Origin: Gloeopeniophorella convolvens
Lineage: Eukaryota; Basidiomycota; Agaricomycetes; Russulales
DNA length: 64,000 bases
NCBI GenBank assembly: GCA_022496205.1
Contig: WTXD01000097.1
Coordinates: forward strand, 1 to 64,000
Direction of reading: 5' to 3'
Of the stretch, positions 22,906-35,274 are shown in pieces (the stretch's first letter is position 1; each line of letters opens with the position of its first letter). The position numbers and the translations under genes are program-made. The notes under the pieces are model-generated. The model was given only the letters and a program-made list of their open reading frames with translations. It made no database searches and was not told where the DNA came from.

Positions 22906-23269
22906 GGGGGGCGTCAGCACCTCGCTCACTCACGCAGGCTCGGCGCACAGGCTGTTATCGTGCGCGCATCCACCTGACACCCGAGGCTGGGATCTGACGC
23001 GCGGCACGCAGGTCTTCGACGTGGCATGGATCGCGCACTGCGTGCGCGATCGCGACGGCCGCTCGGCGACCCAGCTGCAGCCTCGCCCATCTCAGAGCCG
23101 GGGACATGGGGCAAACCGCGCGCGTTGCTGCCTGCTGCGCGCCCGCGAGCGCCGAGGCGCGTGCGCGTGGATGATAGGTTGCGTGCAGAGGAGGAGAGGG
23201 AGGTCGAGGCGATGTCGGCGTGTGTGGATGCGCCGTGCGGGCACGGTAGAGTTCTGAAGGGGATTTACT

Positions 23270-23400
23270 CGTATAACGGGTGCGGACGGCTTCGTTGCAC
23301 GGTGGACGGGATGCTATGCGCGCTTGGGGGCATGTGTGCTTGAGCCTGGGGTGCGCCATTTGGGCGCCAAGTTTCGCTTGCTTTCCTTTATTGCCAATTG
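23270..23400 (+). repeat. Sequence shared with the ATP4 5' flank
   Basis: CGGCTTCGTTGCACGGTGGA and about 100 following bases match 48375-48500, just upstream of ATP4, with some substitutions and small indels. It appears to be a captured copy of that flank. Confidence 0.6.
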
Positions 23401-23559
23401 ACCGAGTCTCCCGCGTCTTTACTCCTATGTTGTTGTTGCTGGCCTCGAATGACGATGTGCACTAATAGTAAGTCGGGTATATTGCACGGCGGCACGTGCG
23501 TTGCCATCTCTTGGCCATCTCCCTTATAGGCTCGTGCTCGCTACTTTCGGCGCGCGGTG

Positions 23560-26000
23560 GCAACAACCACTGGCAGTTCCCGTTGAACACTACTACCACT
23601 GTCAGCTCCCATCGGACGTCACTGGGCTATGGTCGCCTCAATCTCCGCCGCATTCTTCGACATCTTTAAATCCGGTCAATCTCTGTTGCTCTATTTCTGA
23701 GTTGAGGCAGGGTGGAGACCGTGGCTTCAAGTGCGTACTGTCACTACACACAGAGCCTAGCGTTGCAGCTGGTCCCTCGGAACGGCTTGGAAGTCACGTT
23801 GCGCGGTCTGTCAAACAATAGTATATATGAAGGTTCGAGAAAGGCGAACGATCCAGAAAGCAGTGGTGCACTACGTGTCAGGCTGGCAGCAGAGATCTCG
23901 ATCACAGTGCGTCGTCAGTCAGTTACATGGTATCATAGGTACCAACCTGGTATACACATATAGGTTTCTGTTTCTCTATGTCAGAAATCCAGGATCACTT
24001 CGTATTCCCCAACGCTAGGTGGCTGCGCCATGGAAATGTCTCTCAAGTGCGCACCAAACATCCCCGCTCTCCGGCTCGATATACTCCGACGTAGTATATA
24101 GCACGTATCCCAAAGTCATTTCTCGGGTGTCCCTTTCATTGTCGGCTTACCGTGTTTTACACGTAGGATCCCGGGTCTACCAGTGCGATCGTTATGCAAG
24201 GGACGTTCATCTGATCGTGTATGATTCTGGTAGGGATCGAAAACACAGTCGATCATGGCAACTTGATGGCAACAAGACTCGATCGTGATGCGCTACCAAC
24301 ATACAGTACCGGTCCAGCCTGTCACTGTCTACGTATATCAGAGATGGCATCCGGTACATTGGGGATACAACCACCACCCCTCCCTCTCTCAGGGCTCAAG
24401 ATTATGGAGACAGAACCATGCCCCGCGAGTCTTCCACTGGGTGCTCTCGGTTTTAAAGGTACCACTTATTTCAGTCCATATGAAAGTGACGCCATTGCTT
24501 CGGCTATATGTTTTGGTGAGGCCTCAGTACAATATTGGCCGAGCTTCTCCATAATCTAATACACATGCGTGTGCAGGCGTGGTCACCTCCCTGACCGTCG
24601 TTTCAGTTTTCCTCCTTAAGTAAGTAGACCAGAGCGTGCACGCAGGAGGCTTTCCCTCACGCAAAATAGCCAGAGAAACCTCCAGGACACGGTCGTTCTT
24701 CCCATGCTCATCGTGACTATCATCATGTACCTCAACTCGCTCGCTCACTTCGCAGCCGTGCAATACGGTACCCTCGGAGTCGGAGTCCTTGGCAAGGTCT
24801 TGATGGGTACTGTCACGCATCAAAAGTGGTTTGGGGATTGGAACACCATTGACTGGGCGATGTGGGTGGAAGGCGGTGCCGCGCTGGTTAACGTACGCCC
24901 CAAGATCGATCGTGTTGGAAATAAGCTGACTTGGACGAGGTGTGTGGTATGCTTAGGTTCTCCTTAGCGACATCATCGTCGTGTGGCGTGCGTGGCTGAT
25001 ATGGAATAAATCTAAAAGGGTTCTCGCCGTGTCTACCGTCCTATCTCTGGCTACTGTAGGTGAGGGTGATGCTTGTTCCTACCTGGCGCACCTCTCTTGA
25101 CACAAGCAACGGACATCCTTCTGGTAGTTATCGGCATCTGGAGCTTGATTTCCGAGGGAGGGATTACGACGGAAGATAATGACTTGATGAAAAAATTCAT
25201 ACTCACCACCTACGGGACTTCACTCGCTGGCACCTCCAAGCCTCCGATCCTCCCCTTGACTCTCTCGCTTTGCATTCTCTCCCTCGCTTCAAACCTCTGG
25301 GGGTTTGTACTGATCGCGTGCAAGGCATGGTGCGATCTCCTTACTTAGTTGCCACGACGCCTAAGACGGACGACCTCTTGTCGAATTCATAGGTCCCACA
25401 GGCGACTGGTCAAGGATCTCCATAACAAGGAGTTCCGCCGGAGTTTAGTCGGGCGTGCCCTTGCCCTCCTCCTCGAGTCCGGCGGGGTGTATAGCTTGTT
25501 ATGGGTAAGTGCGTGACCGACTCAGGACTTTGGTCCCCCAGCTTACATTGGCATAGGCCTTTTTCATAACAGGAATCGCGTCTTCATTGTTTGGGACAAA
25601 CCAAGACATGCATAGTCCGGAAGAAATATTAACGGTGATGGTCGTCTATATCACGGTAAGTGTATTGATGGCAAACGTGGATGACGAGCTGTGCTCAATA
25701 AGCTCACTCGAATAGGCCATGTATCCCAACGCGATCCTGCTGATCGCTGATCTACAGAAATCGGCATACAACGAGACATTCGCTTATCAAACTCTGCCTC
25801 ACTCTAATGCCGCAGGACCTTCTACCATAAAATCTCTTGCAGATCTACTCGAGGAACTCCCATGGGACAACCACGCACCAGCCGCCAGGCTGCAACCTGG
25901 GGAAGTATCAGCAGAGAGGCTCACACTCGTAGATATCCGCTTAACCTACGTAGAAAGCCTTCTTGAAGAATGCTGATGGGTCGGGCTTGGGTGTACGCTC
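23560..26000 (+). repeat. Duplicated segment carrying 7TM copy D
   Basis: Partner of 16460-18790. Gene, 5' flank and intron positions are shared; it is diverged enough that gaps are visible in exon 5 and in the tail. Confidence 0.7.
24404..25976 (+). CDS. Seven-transmembrane family protein, copy D
   Basis: Eight exons: 24404-24515, 24577-24619, 24670-24892, 24957-25059, 25128-25329, 25393-25504, 25557-25655 and 25716-25976, phases consistent, 384 aa. This is the longest member of the array. The loop between spans 4 and 5 (exon 5) is about 15 residues longer than in copy C and is rich in Thr/Ser/Pro (YGTSLAGTSKPPILP). The tail after span 7 runs on to ESLLEEC. Hallmarks VWRAWLIWNKS, LASNLWGFVLIACKAW and LLLESGGVYSLLW are kept. 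It has the METEPC N-terminus of the C/D subgroup. No catalytic motif is seen; a membrane role is inferred from hydrophobicity only. Confidence 0.75.
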
Positions 26001-26199
26001 TTTCTGGTTCTGCATATCCCGAACATCACCTGGCCGTGTTCATCACGGTCTTGACTCTCGCGCTGTGCACGGAGTCACGCTCTGCACCTCGGAGAGAATC
26101 TGAACGTGCTTCTATGGCTGCGCGTTAGCTGTGCAGGTACCGATTGAGAACGCATGCACCTACTGTAATGATGGGTGGTTCGATCGGATTTGATTAGCG

Positions 26200-26275
26200 C
26201 GGCATGCTTAGGTTTGCCAGTGCGAGGGGTGGTACCGCAGTTCGTTCGGGTGTATTGATGAGGGATGCGTGTGCC
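26200..26275 (+). repeat. Relic of a lipase 3' flank
   Basis: GCATGCTTAGGTTTGCCAGT followed by GTTCGGGTGTATTGATGAG resembles the sequence right after the lipase 1 stop codon (4115-4175), in the same orientation. The coding part is missing here. Confidence 0.45.
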
Positions 26276-26379
26276 CACCGCCAGACTGTTCTGCTCATTC
26301 TGGAGCTCTTCCGGAGAGAGAAAAGAACCGGTAGATTGTTGTGCTTAACTTAGACGTGCGCACTCAGACTGGTACTGTT

Positions 26380-27130
26380 GCCTAGAGGTCACTAAGCCGT
26401 GGGGAAGCTGTCCTTCGTTGGACACCGGCCCGGTGCCAGGAGGACTCCAAATATGGAACTCAACCACGTGCACAGTCCATGAACGTTGTTGAACGTTGTC
26501 GTTGTCAACTCTTCCTTGCCACCTCTTTCCAGCACAATCTGATGGCTCTGACTCCTACCAAACGACTGTGGGTGCTGCCAACCGGCGCTCTTTATGGCCA
26601 TGTGCTTAGAAGTTCCAGGGCAGCATGCCTTCCTCGACAGCTCACATGATAATGGAACAACGGCCAGCTATCGAGTCACCACGGTGCTGAGAGGCGCCAC
26701 GGGAAACGGGGCCGCTCACGGATTACCATGACTCGGATCGGCGAGTCTTTCAGAATGACGGCCACTATTGCCGGTGGGCTGTACTGCAACTGGCCGGGGT
26801 GGGTCTCCTTCTCTCCTAGTGCGGAGCTCGTACTTATTTCTCTGTTTTCCCGAAACCAGTCCTCGTCTGGGGGGATGCGTCATCGACATAGTGTTCACTG
26901 CCCCCGAGCGCCGGGCTCCCAGTTTGTCCGCGGGCAGACTATATATGTAAGACTTGGGCGGATCTGCTTACTCACAAGATGTTCTGCCCGTCTCACTGGC
27001 ATCACAGTTAGGCATACAAGATCTATTAAGCCTTGCACAACACACGCCGGGGTACAGCATGTTGTGAACGTTGCGACAGCCGCCGCCAGCGGCAATATGA
27101 CTTGGCCCTGACTGCCCCTCTTCCCCCGAG
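26380..27130. repeat. 5' flank block of 7TM copy E
   Basis: No gene. It is similar to 45520-46260 (before copy H), including the GGACACC/GGGCGCTCCAAATATGGA-type and GTTCACTGCCCCCGAGCGCC-like segments, and more weakly to the flanks of F and G. Confidence 0.55.
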
Positions 27131-27133
27131 AGA

Positions 27134-27139
27134 TATAAA
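27134..27139 (+). promoter_or_regulatory. TATA box of 7TM copy E
   Basis: AGATATAAAGG 73 bp upstream of the copy E ATG. Confidence 0.6.
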
Positions 27140-27206
27140 GGCTAGTTGGTGGCTTCCTGCACCTCACAAATTTAAAACTTCCTGATCCCCATCTCAAGTA
27201 CAGCTC

Positions 27207-28680
27207 ATGGAAGTAGAGCCGTGCATCGATGATTCCAATATTCATCTTATTCTTGGCCCTCTGCGCTTCGATGCGGTATACTTTATATACATAACTTCAG
27301 CTGTATGTATGGGTGAGTCATAGCTACGCCTATAGGATCTTGCTGTTCTGACGACTCGTCGCGGAGGTATACTCACCTCGCTAATGGTGATCGTGGCTCT
27401 CATCCTTCAGTGAGATGCCTCCTGGACTCGTTACTAGTTTTTTCTCATACGGAACAGCCAAAAAGGGTTGAGAAACAAGGTCATTCTTGGCATGTTCATC
27501 GCGATTGCCACGATGTACATTGTTTCTCTCACCGACTTCTTTGTGGCCATGCATACAGCTTTCGTCATTAGTGACGTCTGGAGGGACACTGCAATGCATC
27601 TCAATCGGTTCGGTTCACCCATATACGCCCGAAGGTGGGCAGCGTTCGTGGAAGTTACCGCTCCGTCGGTCAACGTAAGCTTAAGGACTCGGTGCGGACA
27701 AGCGCTAGCTCGGACTGACGCGACATGCCTCTAGGCTTTTATCAGTGATGCAATCGTAATGTGGCGTGCATGGGTTATATGGGACAAATCTAGAAAAGTT
27801 CTCGCAGTTTCGATAGCTTTATCCCTTGCCACTGTCGGTGAGTGCGTGCTCCATTTGTCTACTTTAGCGCAACCAATGACCATTGTCCTGGAAGCTACCG
27901 GGATCTGGAGTACATGGGGTATCGCCGAGGTAATTGCCTCGAGGGGCTCGGGCGTCAGCGTACTACACCGGCGCTTCGATGCTGACACCCACAACATCCT
28001 GGGGACCCTTGTCTCCTTCGTCCTTTCGCTTGCTTCAAACCTCTGGGCATTTGGATTGGTGGCATGGAAGGCATGGTGTGGCCCCTATCTGGATGCCACG
28101 TCGCTGAAGGTGAATGACCCCTCCTCCATACACAGGTCCCGCAGGAGACTGGTCGGGCAGCTACACAACGAAGGGTTTCGCGGTAGCATCGTCGGGCGCA
28201 CACTCGTCCTCCTCCTCGAATCTGGTGCGGTGTACAGCTTGATCTGGGTGCGGGCGCGGTTGTCTTGCGCAAGCTTAAGTCTTTATTCACGTTGGCCCAG
28301 GTTTTGGCCAGCGCCGTAATCTCAGTCTCGTTCACGAGTGCGCACACAGAACAGCGGATGGCAGTCTTCAATGATGTCATAAACAAAGTCCTTGCCTATG
28401 CGCCTGTGAGTGCACTCATGATATTTATGAATCCCGACGACACACGCTAAATCAGAGCCCTGGAACCGGATAGGCTGTGTATCCAATTGCAATCGTGCTG
28501 ATTGTCGCTTTTCAAAGTAAAACACGTGGCGAAAACCCCAGCCCCGAAAACGCGCCTGGGACTGCCGTCGCCGGTCCGCACGTCACAAAGTCCCTCGCAG
28601 AGGTACTTGAGGAGCTCCCGACGTGGGACAGCCATACAGTGCTTCCTCGCAAGAGGAAATGTCAACGGAGAGGGTTATAG
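27207..28680 (+). CDS. Seven-transmembrane family protein, copy E
   Basis: Eight exons: 27207-27312, 27367-27409, 27458-27674, 27735-27837, 27895-28075, 28136-28247, 28301-28405 and 28474-28680, all phases consistent, 357 aa. It belongs to the MEVEPC/MEIEPC subgroup with a TATA box. Hallmarks: MYIVSLTDFF, VMWRAWVIWDKS, LASNLWAFGLVAWKAW, LLLESGAVYSLIW, AVYPIAIVLIVAFQSK. The last exon shifts frame relative to copies A, B and G after EELPTWDSHT, so the usual SSQEEIP...SYVT tail is replaced by a short basic tail, LPRKRKCQRRGL. The membrane core is untouched. Function unknown. Lipase relic 3 and the intact lipase 2 follow, in the opposite orientation. Confidence 0.75.
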
Positions 28681-29139
28681 ATATCAGCCCTTCCTACGTC
28701 ACATGAGCTCGAGCTCTGCCACGGGCTTTCTCAGGGCGTTTACATATTTGGATATTTTAGACATACTTCAATCTATCTCCTACGTGCTTCGACATGGTAT
28801 GGCCGTACAATCGGTGATGCCTTGTAACTTGCTTTCCCTAGCAAACTTATTCACGACTCACCGCTGCATGGAAAGTACACCCCGCGGCGCGACCGATGCA
28901 AATCACAGCGTATGCTCGCCTGTGGACCCACAGACCGGTTTTACAGTCCATCTACGGTTCCTGCTACCGGAGGAGTGCCCTGAGATATCACCTTTTATTA
29001 CAATGTACCTAAAGTTACACAAAAGCTGGATGATTGCATGGTTAGAACATGTTTACAGCACGTCAGTCCGCAATTCGTCATCCGAGGAACCACGAAGAGT
29101 ACTAATAAATGGTCAGCACTTCAGCACTTGATGGGAATA

Positions 29140-29345
29140 CCGTTGTACGGGTCATTGTGGTCCGAGAGGCCCCCGTCTACATTCAGCACGTCCCCGACAA
29201 CGCACAGGGTCGAAGGTTTGTCCTATCCAGGGCAGGAGTCCCATACACCCGAGTCCTGGACGTGCGCCTCGTCGCTGGTGGTGGAACTCGAGGAACGTCT
29301 AGGACATCGTCGAGATCGCGCCATCTCATCGCGCGCCTTCCACTG
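29140..29345 (-). pseudogene. Lipase relic 3 (C-terminus)
   Basis: Minus-strand translation reads EAHVQDSGVWDSCPG, a stop, then DKPSTLCVVGDV and SDHNDPYNG. It matches the last exons of lipase 2 (HIQDSGVWSVCPG...NHDGPYDGV), with the codon after CPG turned into a stop and the intron absent or degraded. Confidence 0.7.
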
Positions 29346-29467
29346 AGCGAAAGCCTCCGACATTATGTATATATTAGCAGTGGGATACTAAGGATATCTG
29401 TGCCTTAGATAAAAGATATTTGACCGATCCTGAAGTCTAACTCAAAAATCGGCAAGTCACTGCAATC

Positions 29468-30633
29468 TCATGGAGTGCATGACCCCAACTCGACACCATC
29501 ATACGGGCCGTCATGGTTTGTCTCGTTGCTGCCAAATATGCTTGGCACGTCGCCGTCGGTGCACGACGTGGAGGGGTTCTCCTGGCCTGCAGTGGACCCT
29601 TGTGTTAGTATCTGCACAGGTACAACAGCGAGCAACATACCTGGACACACGGACCACACACCCGAGTCTTGAATATGGATCTCACCAGAAGGATGCACGT
29701 AGCCGAGGAAGCGGCCAGGAACGATAGGAATCGGGTCCTCCTCGTTGTTGATGTGCGTCAGATTGAGGTGGGCGTCGACGTAGTCTGCGAACGCCTGGTT
29801 CCCAACGCGCGGCAGGCCGTAGGTGATCGACCTGACATTGACGTCCGTTGGGAGATGCAGCGGGAGATAGACAGAGTCGAGCAGGGCGATCGCGGCGCCG
29901 AGCGAGTGCCCGACTATGGTAACCGTGTTGGCGTTGTGTGCATCAAGTGTCGTTTGCACAGCAGACAAGACGTCGCTGGCCGTCCTGTTGAATGGGTGAG
30001 CGGGGATCGGCATGCAGCGTGAGAGTGAACGCACTTGGCTTGCTCCTCGGAGAAACCGGAGTGGGCCAGCGCATCGAGCGGGACGTTCGGGAAAAGTGTA
30101 GGGTCCAGGGGTGACGAGATGAGATCGAGATCCGTGAGGTCCGCGAGCCTGGAAACGCTCCGTCAGCGACCCAAGAAACGCCCCACAGAGCTCGTAACGT
30201 ACAATTGGGTCGTGTTCGTGCCCTGGTGTGCCACGATCACTGTGTCCTGCGAGGGCGAGAACCCGACATACCCTATTGGTATGCGTAAGCCATACTGCAT
30301 CAGAGGAGTCGGACTGCGGCTCACAGTACTGCACCCCGTTGCCATCTCCGCCGGAAGCCGTTGGGATGAAATCAGGATTCGCATCGCAATTCGCTGGTTC
30401 TGTGTGAGCCTTGCAGATAGGAGACGTATAGCAAGACACGTACTCCCGCACGTCCACGAGAGGGTCGTGCTTGGTTGACAGTAGACAGCGCCTGTAAATT
30501 GCGTGAAGGGCTTGAAGGCCGAGATTTGAGACTGCGAGAGCGCAGTGACCGACTGCCTTTTGATAGAGGTAGCTCGAGAAGCTCCAGACAGAACAAGCAG
30601 CGAGAAGAGCGCGGAGGAGACGAACGACCTCAT
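29468..30633 (-). CDS. Secreted class-3 lipase (lipase 2)
   Basis: Six exons on the minus strand: 30633-30444, 30393-30325, 30272-30203, 30148-30035, 29984-29641 and 29586-29468, giving 301 aa. A signal peptide (MRSFVSSALFSLLVLSGASR) precedes the lipase_3 fold: TLSWTCGTNCDANP, VAHQGTN, the nucleophile elbow IVGHSLGAAI, the acid loop NNEEDPIPIVPG and the His in ETNHDGPYDG. The catalytic triad is complete. It probably acts outside the cell on lipid esters. Compared with lipase 1 it lacks the intron before GNQAFADYV but has one in the VCPG/QENP segment. The five lipase relics in the window resemble this gene more than lipase 1, and all are on the same strand, so it is probably the surviving member of the duplicated unit. 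Confidence 0.88.
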
Positions 30634-30699
30634 GATGCGGTTGGAAAGGGTGTTGTTGTCTAGGTGGCTGAATTCCGCAGCCACCAGGAGGCTGGACCT

Positions 30700-30706
30700 A
30701 TTATAT
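30700..30706 (-). promoter_or_regulatory. TATA-like element of lipase 2
   Basis: ATATAAT on the minus strand, about 67 bp upstream of the lipase 2 ATG. Confidence 0.4.
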
Positions 30707-30719
30707 GAAACATAGGCCG

Positions 30720-31777
30720 TTGAAGGAACGTAAGTACTTGAGTATGGCGAAGTCGGTGGCTAGCCTCCTGTTGAAAGGTGACTAGACCTTAGTAACGGAA
30801 GCCATAAATTACGTTATAGCCAGTGACCAGTGACCAGTGATTCCGGTCAAACTCCGATAGCGGCGGCGGCCATAGGATGTTGCCGGTCCCCGGCATCCTT
30901 CAACCCCGGCACGCTTGACCTTTCCCCTCCTCCCGTCTGTGTCGCGCGTGCGCGCGGCACTCAATCAAAGCACTTTTATTCTGGACTCTTAGACAGTATT
31001 GAATTGACTCTGTTTACGGTGAGCAAATGCTGCGTGATGTTTGCCGCGAACCTGATCTACACTTAGCCTCATTCAGCATAATACGGTCACCATTCTACGA
31101 CAGAGCCGGACTATAGCTCCTAGCCTGAAAATAGGCGGAGAGAGATGGTGCTCCGATCTACCACTCGCTACAGGTCATCTGCCGCGGACCTAACACTACG
31201 GACTCGGAATGTCACCCATCCAAGTCAGAAACTCTCCGAGATGCTATGCTCAAACGCACCTTGATCAATGATGACGGGAAGCAGAAGCAGAGAAACAAAA
31301 GGAATTGACTGTAGTGCAGTTGAGCGATGGCGAAGAAGACTGCTCGGACACTCCGGTGACCGGATCCCGGTGAAGTTTGCTGGGATGAGTGAGGACTGGC
31401 ATCGTCCTGGGTGGCCACTGGTGTAACATGTCCAATAAGTAGGGGTCGCTGCTGGAGCAGTCGGCCGGAATCGTCGCGCCGAACAGCGAACACGGCGAGG
31501 ACCCGATGAAGACGCGCGTGCTTGATCACGCCCGTCACCACCGGACATTCAAAGTAAGTACAGACCACCGTTGATACAGTCTGCACGCACGGTTCTCTAG
31601 TATCACAGAAATACTACCTCTCGTGACAAGCACAAACTAAAGTCCATCCCAGGAGTGAACAAAGAAAAACGATGGTACAACACCATTACTTTTGTAGGCA
31701 TGCTCGCAGCTCAGCAGCCCATCGTGATCGTTCAGGTCACCGTCAACGTGGATGTCTGGCGCATCATGAGTCAGACG
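30720..31777. other. No gene recognised
   Basis: Upstream region of lipase 2, reaching the left edge of the tandem duplication. Only short frames without family similarity. Confidence 0.35.
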
Positions 31778-31799
31778 AGTTGTCGCCTGCAGCGCAGCA

Positions 31800-32100
31800 A
31801 CTCACGTCCGCGTCAGCGTCGCCCACGCGATGCACAGACCCCAGAGCCAAGGAAAACACGTGCCGGGACACGAGTCCCATACTTGGGGCCTGAATCATGG
31901 ATGTGGATCTCGCCGGCGGGGTGGTGGGACCCGAGGAACATCCCGGGCACAGTCGGGGTCGGGTCCTCCTCGTTAATATGCGTCACGCTCACTGAACCTG
32001 AGGCTGTCGATGAGGCCCGTGAACGCCTGGTTTGCTGGAGAGTAAGTCTCGCGCCGTTCCGCGTGTGCGGACTTCCGACCGGGCCGTTCTCCCGGATCCC
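31800..32100 (-). pseudogene. Lipase relic 4
   Basis: Minus-strand translation reads HINEEDPTPTVPGMFLG, then HHPAGEIHIHDSG. It matches the acid-loop region of lipase 2 and shows loss of most of the gene on both sides. Confidence 0.7.
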
Positions 32101-32895
32101 TTCCTGATGTCTCTGCCCACTCCCTCTTCCGCCTCGCTTGACTCTTTTGTCTCTAGTACCCACAGTCGAAAATCGGCCTCAAGTTCTGCCTCCACCAAAT
32201 GATGATTCTCAGAAATATTATGCAACCGCAGACGCAGGTATGGTGGGCGTGTCGTCATTTTCTGTATGTTTCTGTTGTATCCGGCCTTTTGCGCCTCAGG
32301 TCCCGAAACTCCATGTGATTTCCCCATTGTATATACATTAAACCTACCCTACAGTTGCCAGCATAAAATGTAGTAAGTACAGGCTACACATGACAGTATT
32401 TTCACCTTCGCGTTACCGATTTTCCCTCGGCGCTCCCTTCACTTACCCTTCCTTGCTCGACTTCACTCCACGCCGCTGTGCATCCTCGTTCCGAACCTAT
32501 CCGAACTTCACCAAGGAAAGGGTGCGTGTTCCCACTGCAAAACTGTTCCACTCATCCTGGAGCTCTTCTTGGGAGAACTGATCAGGGCCGGGTCGACTGT
32601 TGTGCTTTGCTTGGACGTACAGTGCACACAGGTGCGTACTGAGTCGTGCTTCCGAGTCAGCAGCGGGCGCTGGCCCGGTGCCAGGGGGACACCAAATATG
32701 AATTCAGCCACGTGCACAGTTCATGAGAGCTGTCTCAGCGCAATCCGATGACTATTGACTCCTACCACATGACGGCGGGCACTGCACTCAATCCCCACGC
32801 CTGCAACTGGCATTCTCCATGGCCATGTGCTTAGAACTTTCAGGGGAGCATGCCTCTCCCGGTAGCTCACATGTTATTAGAACAACCATGACTCG

Positions 32896-34469
32896 GGAGG
32901 CGCCGCTTTCAGCGGCAGAAACCTTGCTTGCAGTAACCCCGCCACGCGGCGACACCCTCACCTCACACACCCTCCTGCCGTCACAACGATGCCGACCGCA
33001 ACGTGAAGACAAGTGGCCGAGCGGTAAGAATGTGCCCACACGCTGGGCTCACAATTCGTGCTGGCGGTAACACTGCATCGACTTACTGCGGCCAGCAGCC
33101 AGCACGAATCGCGCGCTCACGCCCACGCCTCATTGCCGTCTAGCCGCGACGTGGCACTGCCGCACGTTCTACCTCGCCACTCAGGTGCCACGACAACGCT
33201 AACCGTGGCATGAAGGCGAACGGCCGACCGACAACGGGCGACGACATGCATGGTGCACAGGCGCACGCGTGCGCACAACTCACGGTAGCCACGGTCGCAT
33301 CGTCTTGATGTGGTCGCAGATGCCATGAATTGCATACACGCGCTGGTGCGTCGTTGTTGTTGTTGTCATCGTCGTCGTCGCAGTGCCCCTGCGACGGTGT
33401 GGTACTGCTGCTACCGGAGTAAATCCTGCACGTCTGTACACAACATCGTGTTGGGCTGCATTCCGCACCTGCAGTGGCTCAGTAGCAAATGACATTTTCA
33501 ACCAGATGCAAACCTGGTGGCAGGGCAGGCCGACTGCCTATGTCCCGTTCATCCACAGGAGGGGCTCGGACATGCTACAGCAGGCTGTCACCCACAGTAG
33601 CCACAGATGGAGTACTACTGGCAGGAATGCCAGTAGGTACACCAGCTGCCAGTGCCTTCTGCGGGTGCTGTGGAGCCACCAGTCGGGATGCCGGCGGCGG
33701 CGGCGGACCCTGCAGCACGCTGCCGGCAGCAGCGACAGCAGCCCGCGGCGTGTCCCGCAGGATGTCGCCGCGGCGCCCTGCAACACGGTGATTCAAGCCG
33801 CGTGCCGCACATGGGATGCCGCCGACAGCCTGCAGGTCGCAGGGTGTGCAGATAGCGATTTACGGCGCACCCCGCAGCCAGCAGCCACCGACGGCGTGCT
33901 CTGTGGAGCGCTGCCAATAAAGGCACGCTGCGATGCGCACTGGTGGCGTCTCGCAGCGCGCAGCATAGCTGGCGGCACGTCTTGCGAGGGCAGCCGACGC
34001 CTTGCAGGGCACGCAACACGCTGGCGACGACGGCACGCCCTACGCCGCGAGTGCCACGCTGCAGGACAGCAACGACGGGCCCCGCAGCGCACCTCTGGCG
34101 ATGGGTTGCAGAACGTGGAGGCGCAGGGTATTGTATGGGGGCTGACATGGACAGCATGCATCGTGGCACGCATGAAAGCACGAGAAAAAGTTGTCAGTAA
34201 AGTAGGATCATCAGAGAGTACTCACCTCAAAATCATCCTCCCCCCACATCATCTTTATGAGAGAGTTCCAGATACTGTAAAATAGTATAGTGGCTGACAT
34301 GTTGAGACCCAGGACCAGGATGATAGAAACCAGGAGTATGCATGCTACGATCAATTGGCAAACTCGAAGCAGCTCGTGATAGGGTCATTGTTTGTCCTTT
34401 AAATTGACGATGTACAATGGGCGCTAATAATTACGGGTTGTGAGAGACCTTGCACAAGCAAGGTACTTA
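32896..34469. mobile_element. 1.57 kb insertion in duplication unit 1
   Basis: Homology with unit 2 stops after AGAACAACCATGA and resumes at ATCCTCGCTCTGCTGAGAG. Unit 2 has GGAACAACCACGATCCTTGC there with nothing between. The inserted sequence has GTT/CGT triplet runs (33350-33380) and a GCAG/CTGC-rich centre (33.6-34.1 kb). A 10-bp inverted word (ACCTTGCTTG near 32922 and its complement near 34455) lies near the ends but is not flush with them. No transposase frame was recognised; the class is unknown. Confidence 0.55.
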
Positions 34470-35200
34470 CTTAATCCTCGCTCTGCTGAGAGAGCCAGCT
34501 ATCGAGTCACGGCGCTACGGGAAACGGGCCGCTCGCGGATTACTATGGTTCGGATCCGCAAGTCTCTCAGCTTTCAAGCCGACGGCCACTATTGCCGGTG
34601 GGCTGACTGTACTGCAACTGCTTTCCTAACCCAGAGCTCGTACCCGCTTAGATCTCTATTTTTTCGAAGCACGATGCTTCGTTCGTCTCATCGGCGTTAC
34701 AGTTGGGCATGCAAGATCTATTTTACAGCGCTTTCAGAAAACCATGAGACGCGCGTGAACTTTGTTTCAGTGCATGTCCCGAAAAGGAACCTGCACTGAA
34801 AAGCATCCTCTCCAGCAGCGGGTGGCTTCCTGAGAGACAAAGAGCAGATGAAATTGCATTCTCTTATTCAAGTATACATTTCATAGCTTCAGAGTGACCC
34901 CCTTGGCTCGTGTGTGCATAAATCGGATCAGTATGAGAGTGGTGAACCAACTCAAGCAGTAGCTCGGGCTGGGCCGGGCCGCGTCGGACACCGTACGGCG
35001 TACGCACGGCGGATCCCTTCCTTTTTCGGAACACCTCGAATCAAAAATTCGCACACGTCTCAGACTCTCGTCATGATGGTCTTCTGAAAGCGCCGTAAAG
35101 CCTTGCACAGGACGCATCGGGTACAGTATGAGGTGAACGTCGTAATGGCCACTGTCAGCGCGTATGTAATTTGGTCCTGATTCCTCATCTGTCCCCGAGA

Positions 35201-35206
35201 TATAAG
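35201..35206 (+). promoter_or_regulatory. TATA box of 7TM copy F
   Basis: GAGATATAAGGGTTCGTTGA, 74 bp upstream of the copy F ATG; identical in copy G. Confidence 0.6.
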
Positions 35207-35274
35207 GGTTCGTTGATGGTCTCTTGCACTTCGGAAATTCGGGAATTCCCAAGTCCCCATCCCAAATACAAGTC

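Noticed and set aside
22960..23090. BRCT-like coding fragment (VFDVAWIAHCVRD)
   Set aside because: Too short, no flanking conserved residues, and the surrounding frame is compositionally GC-biased.
32896..34469. Helitron
   Set aside because: The host site lies between A and T, but the ends lack TC at the 5' side and CTRR with a hairpin at the 3' side in either orientation.
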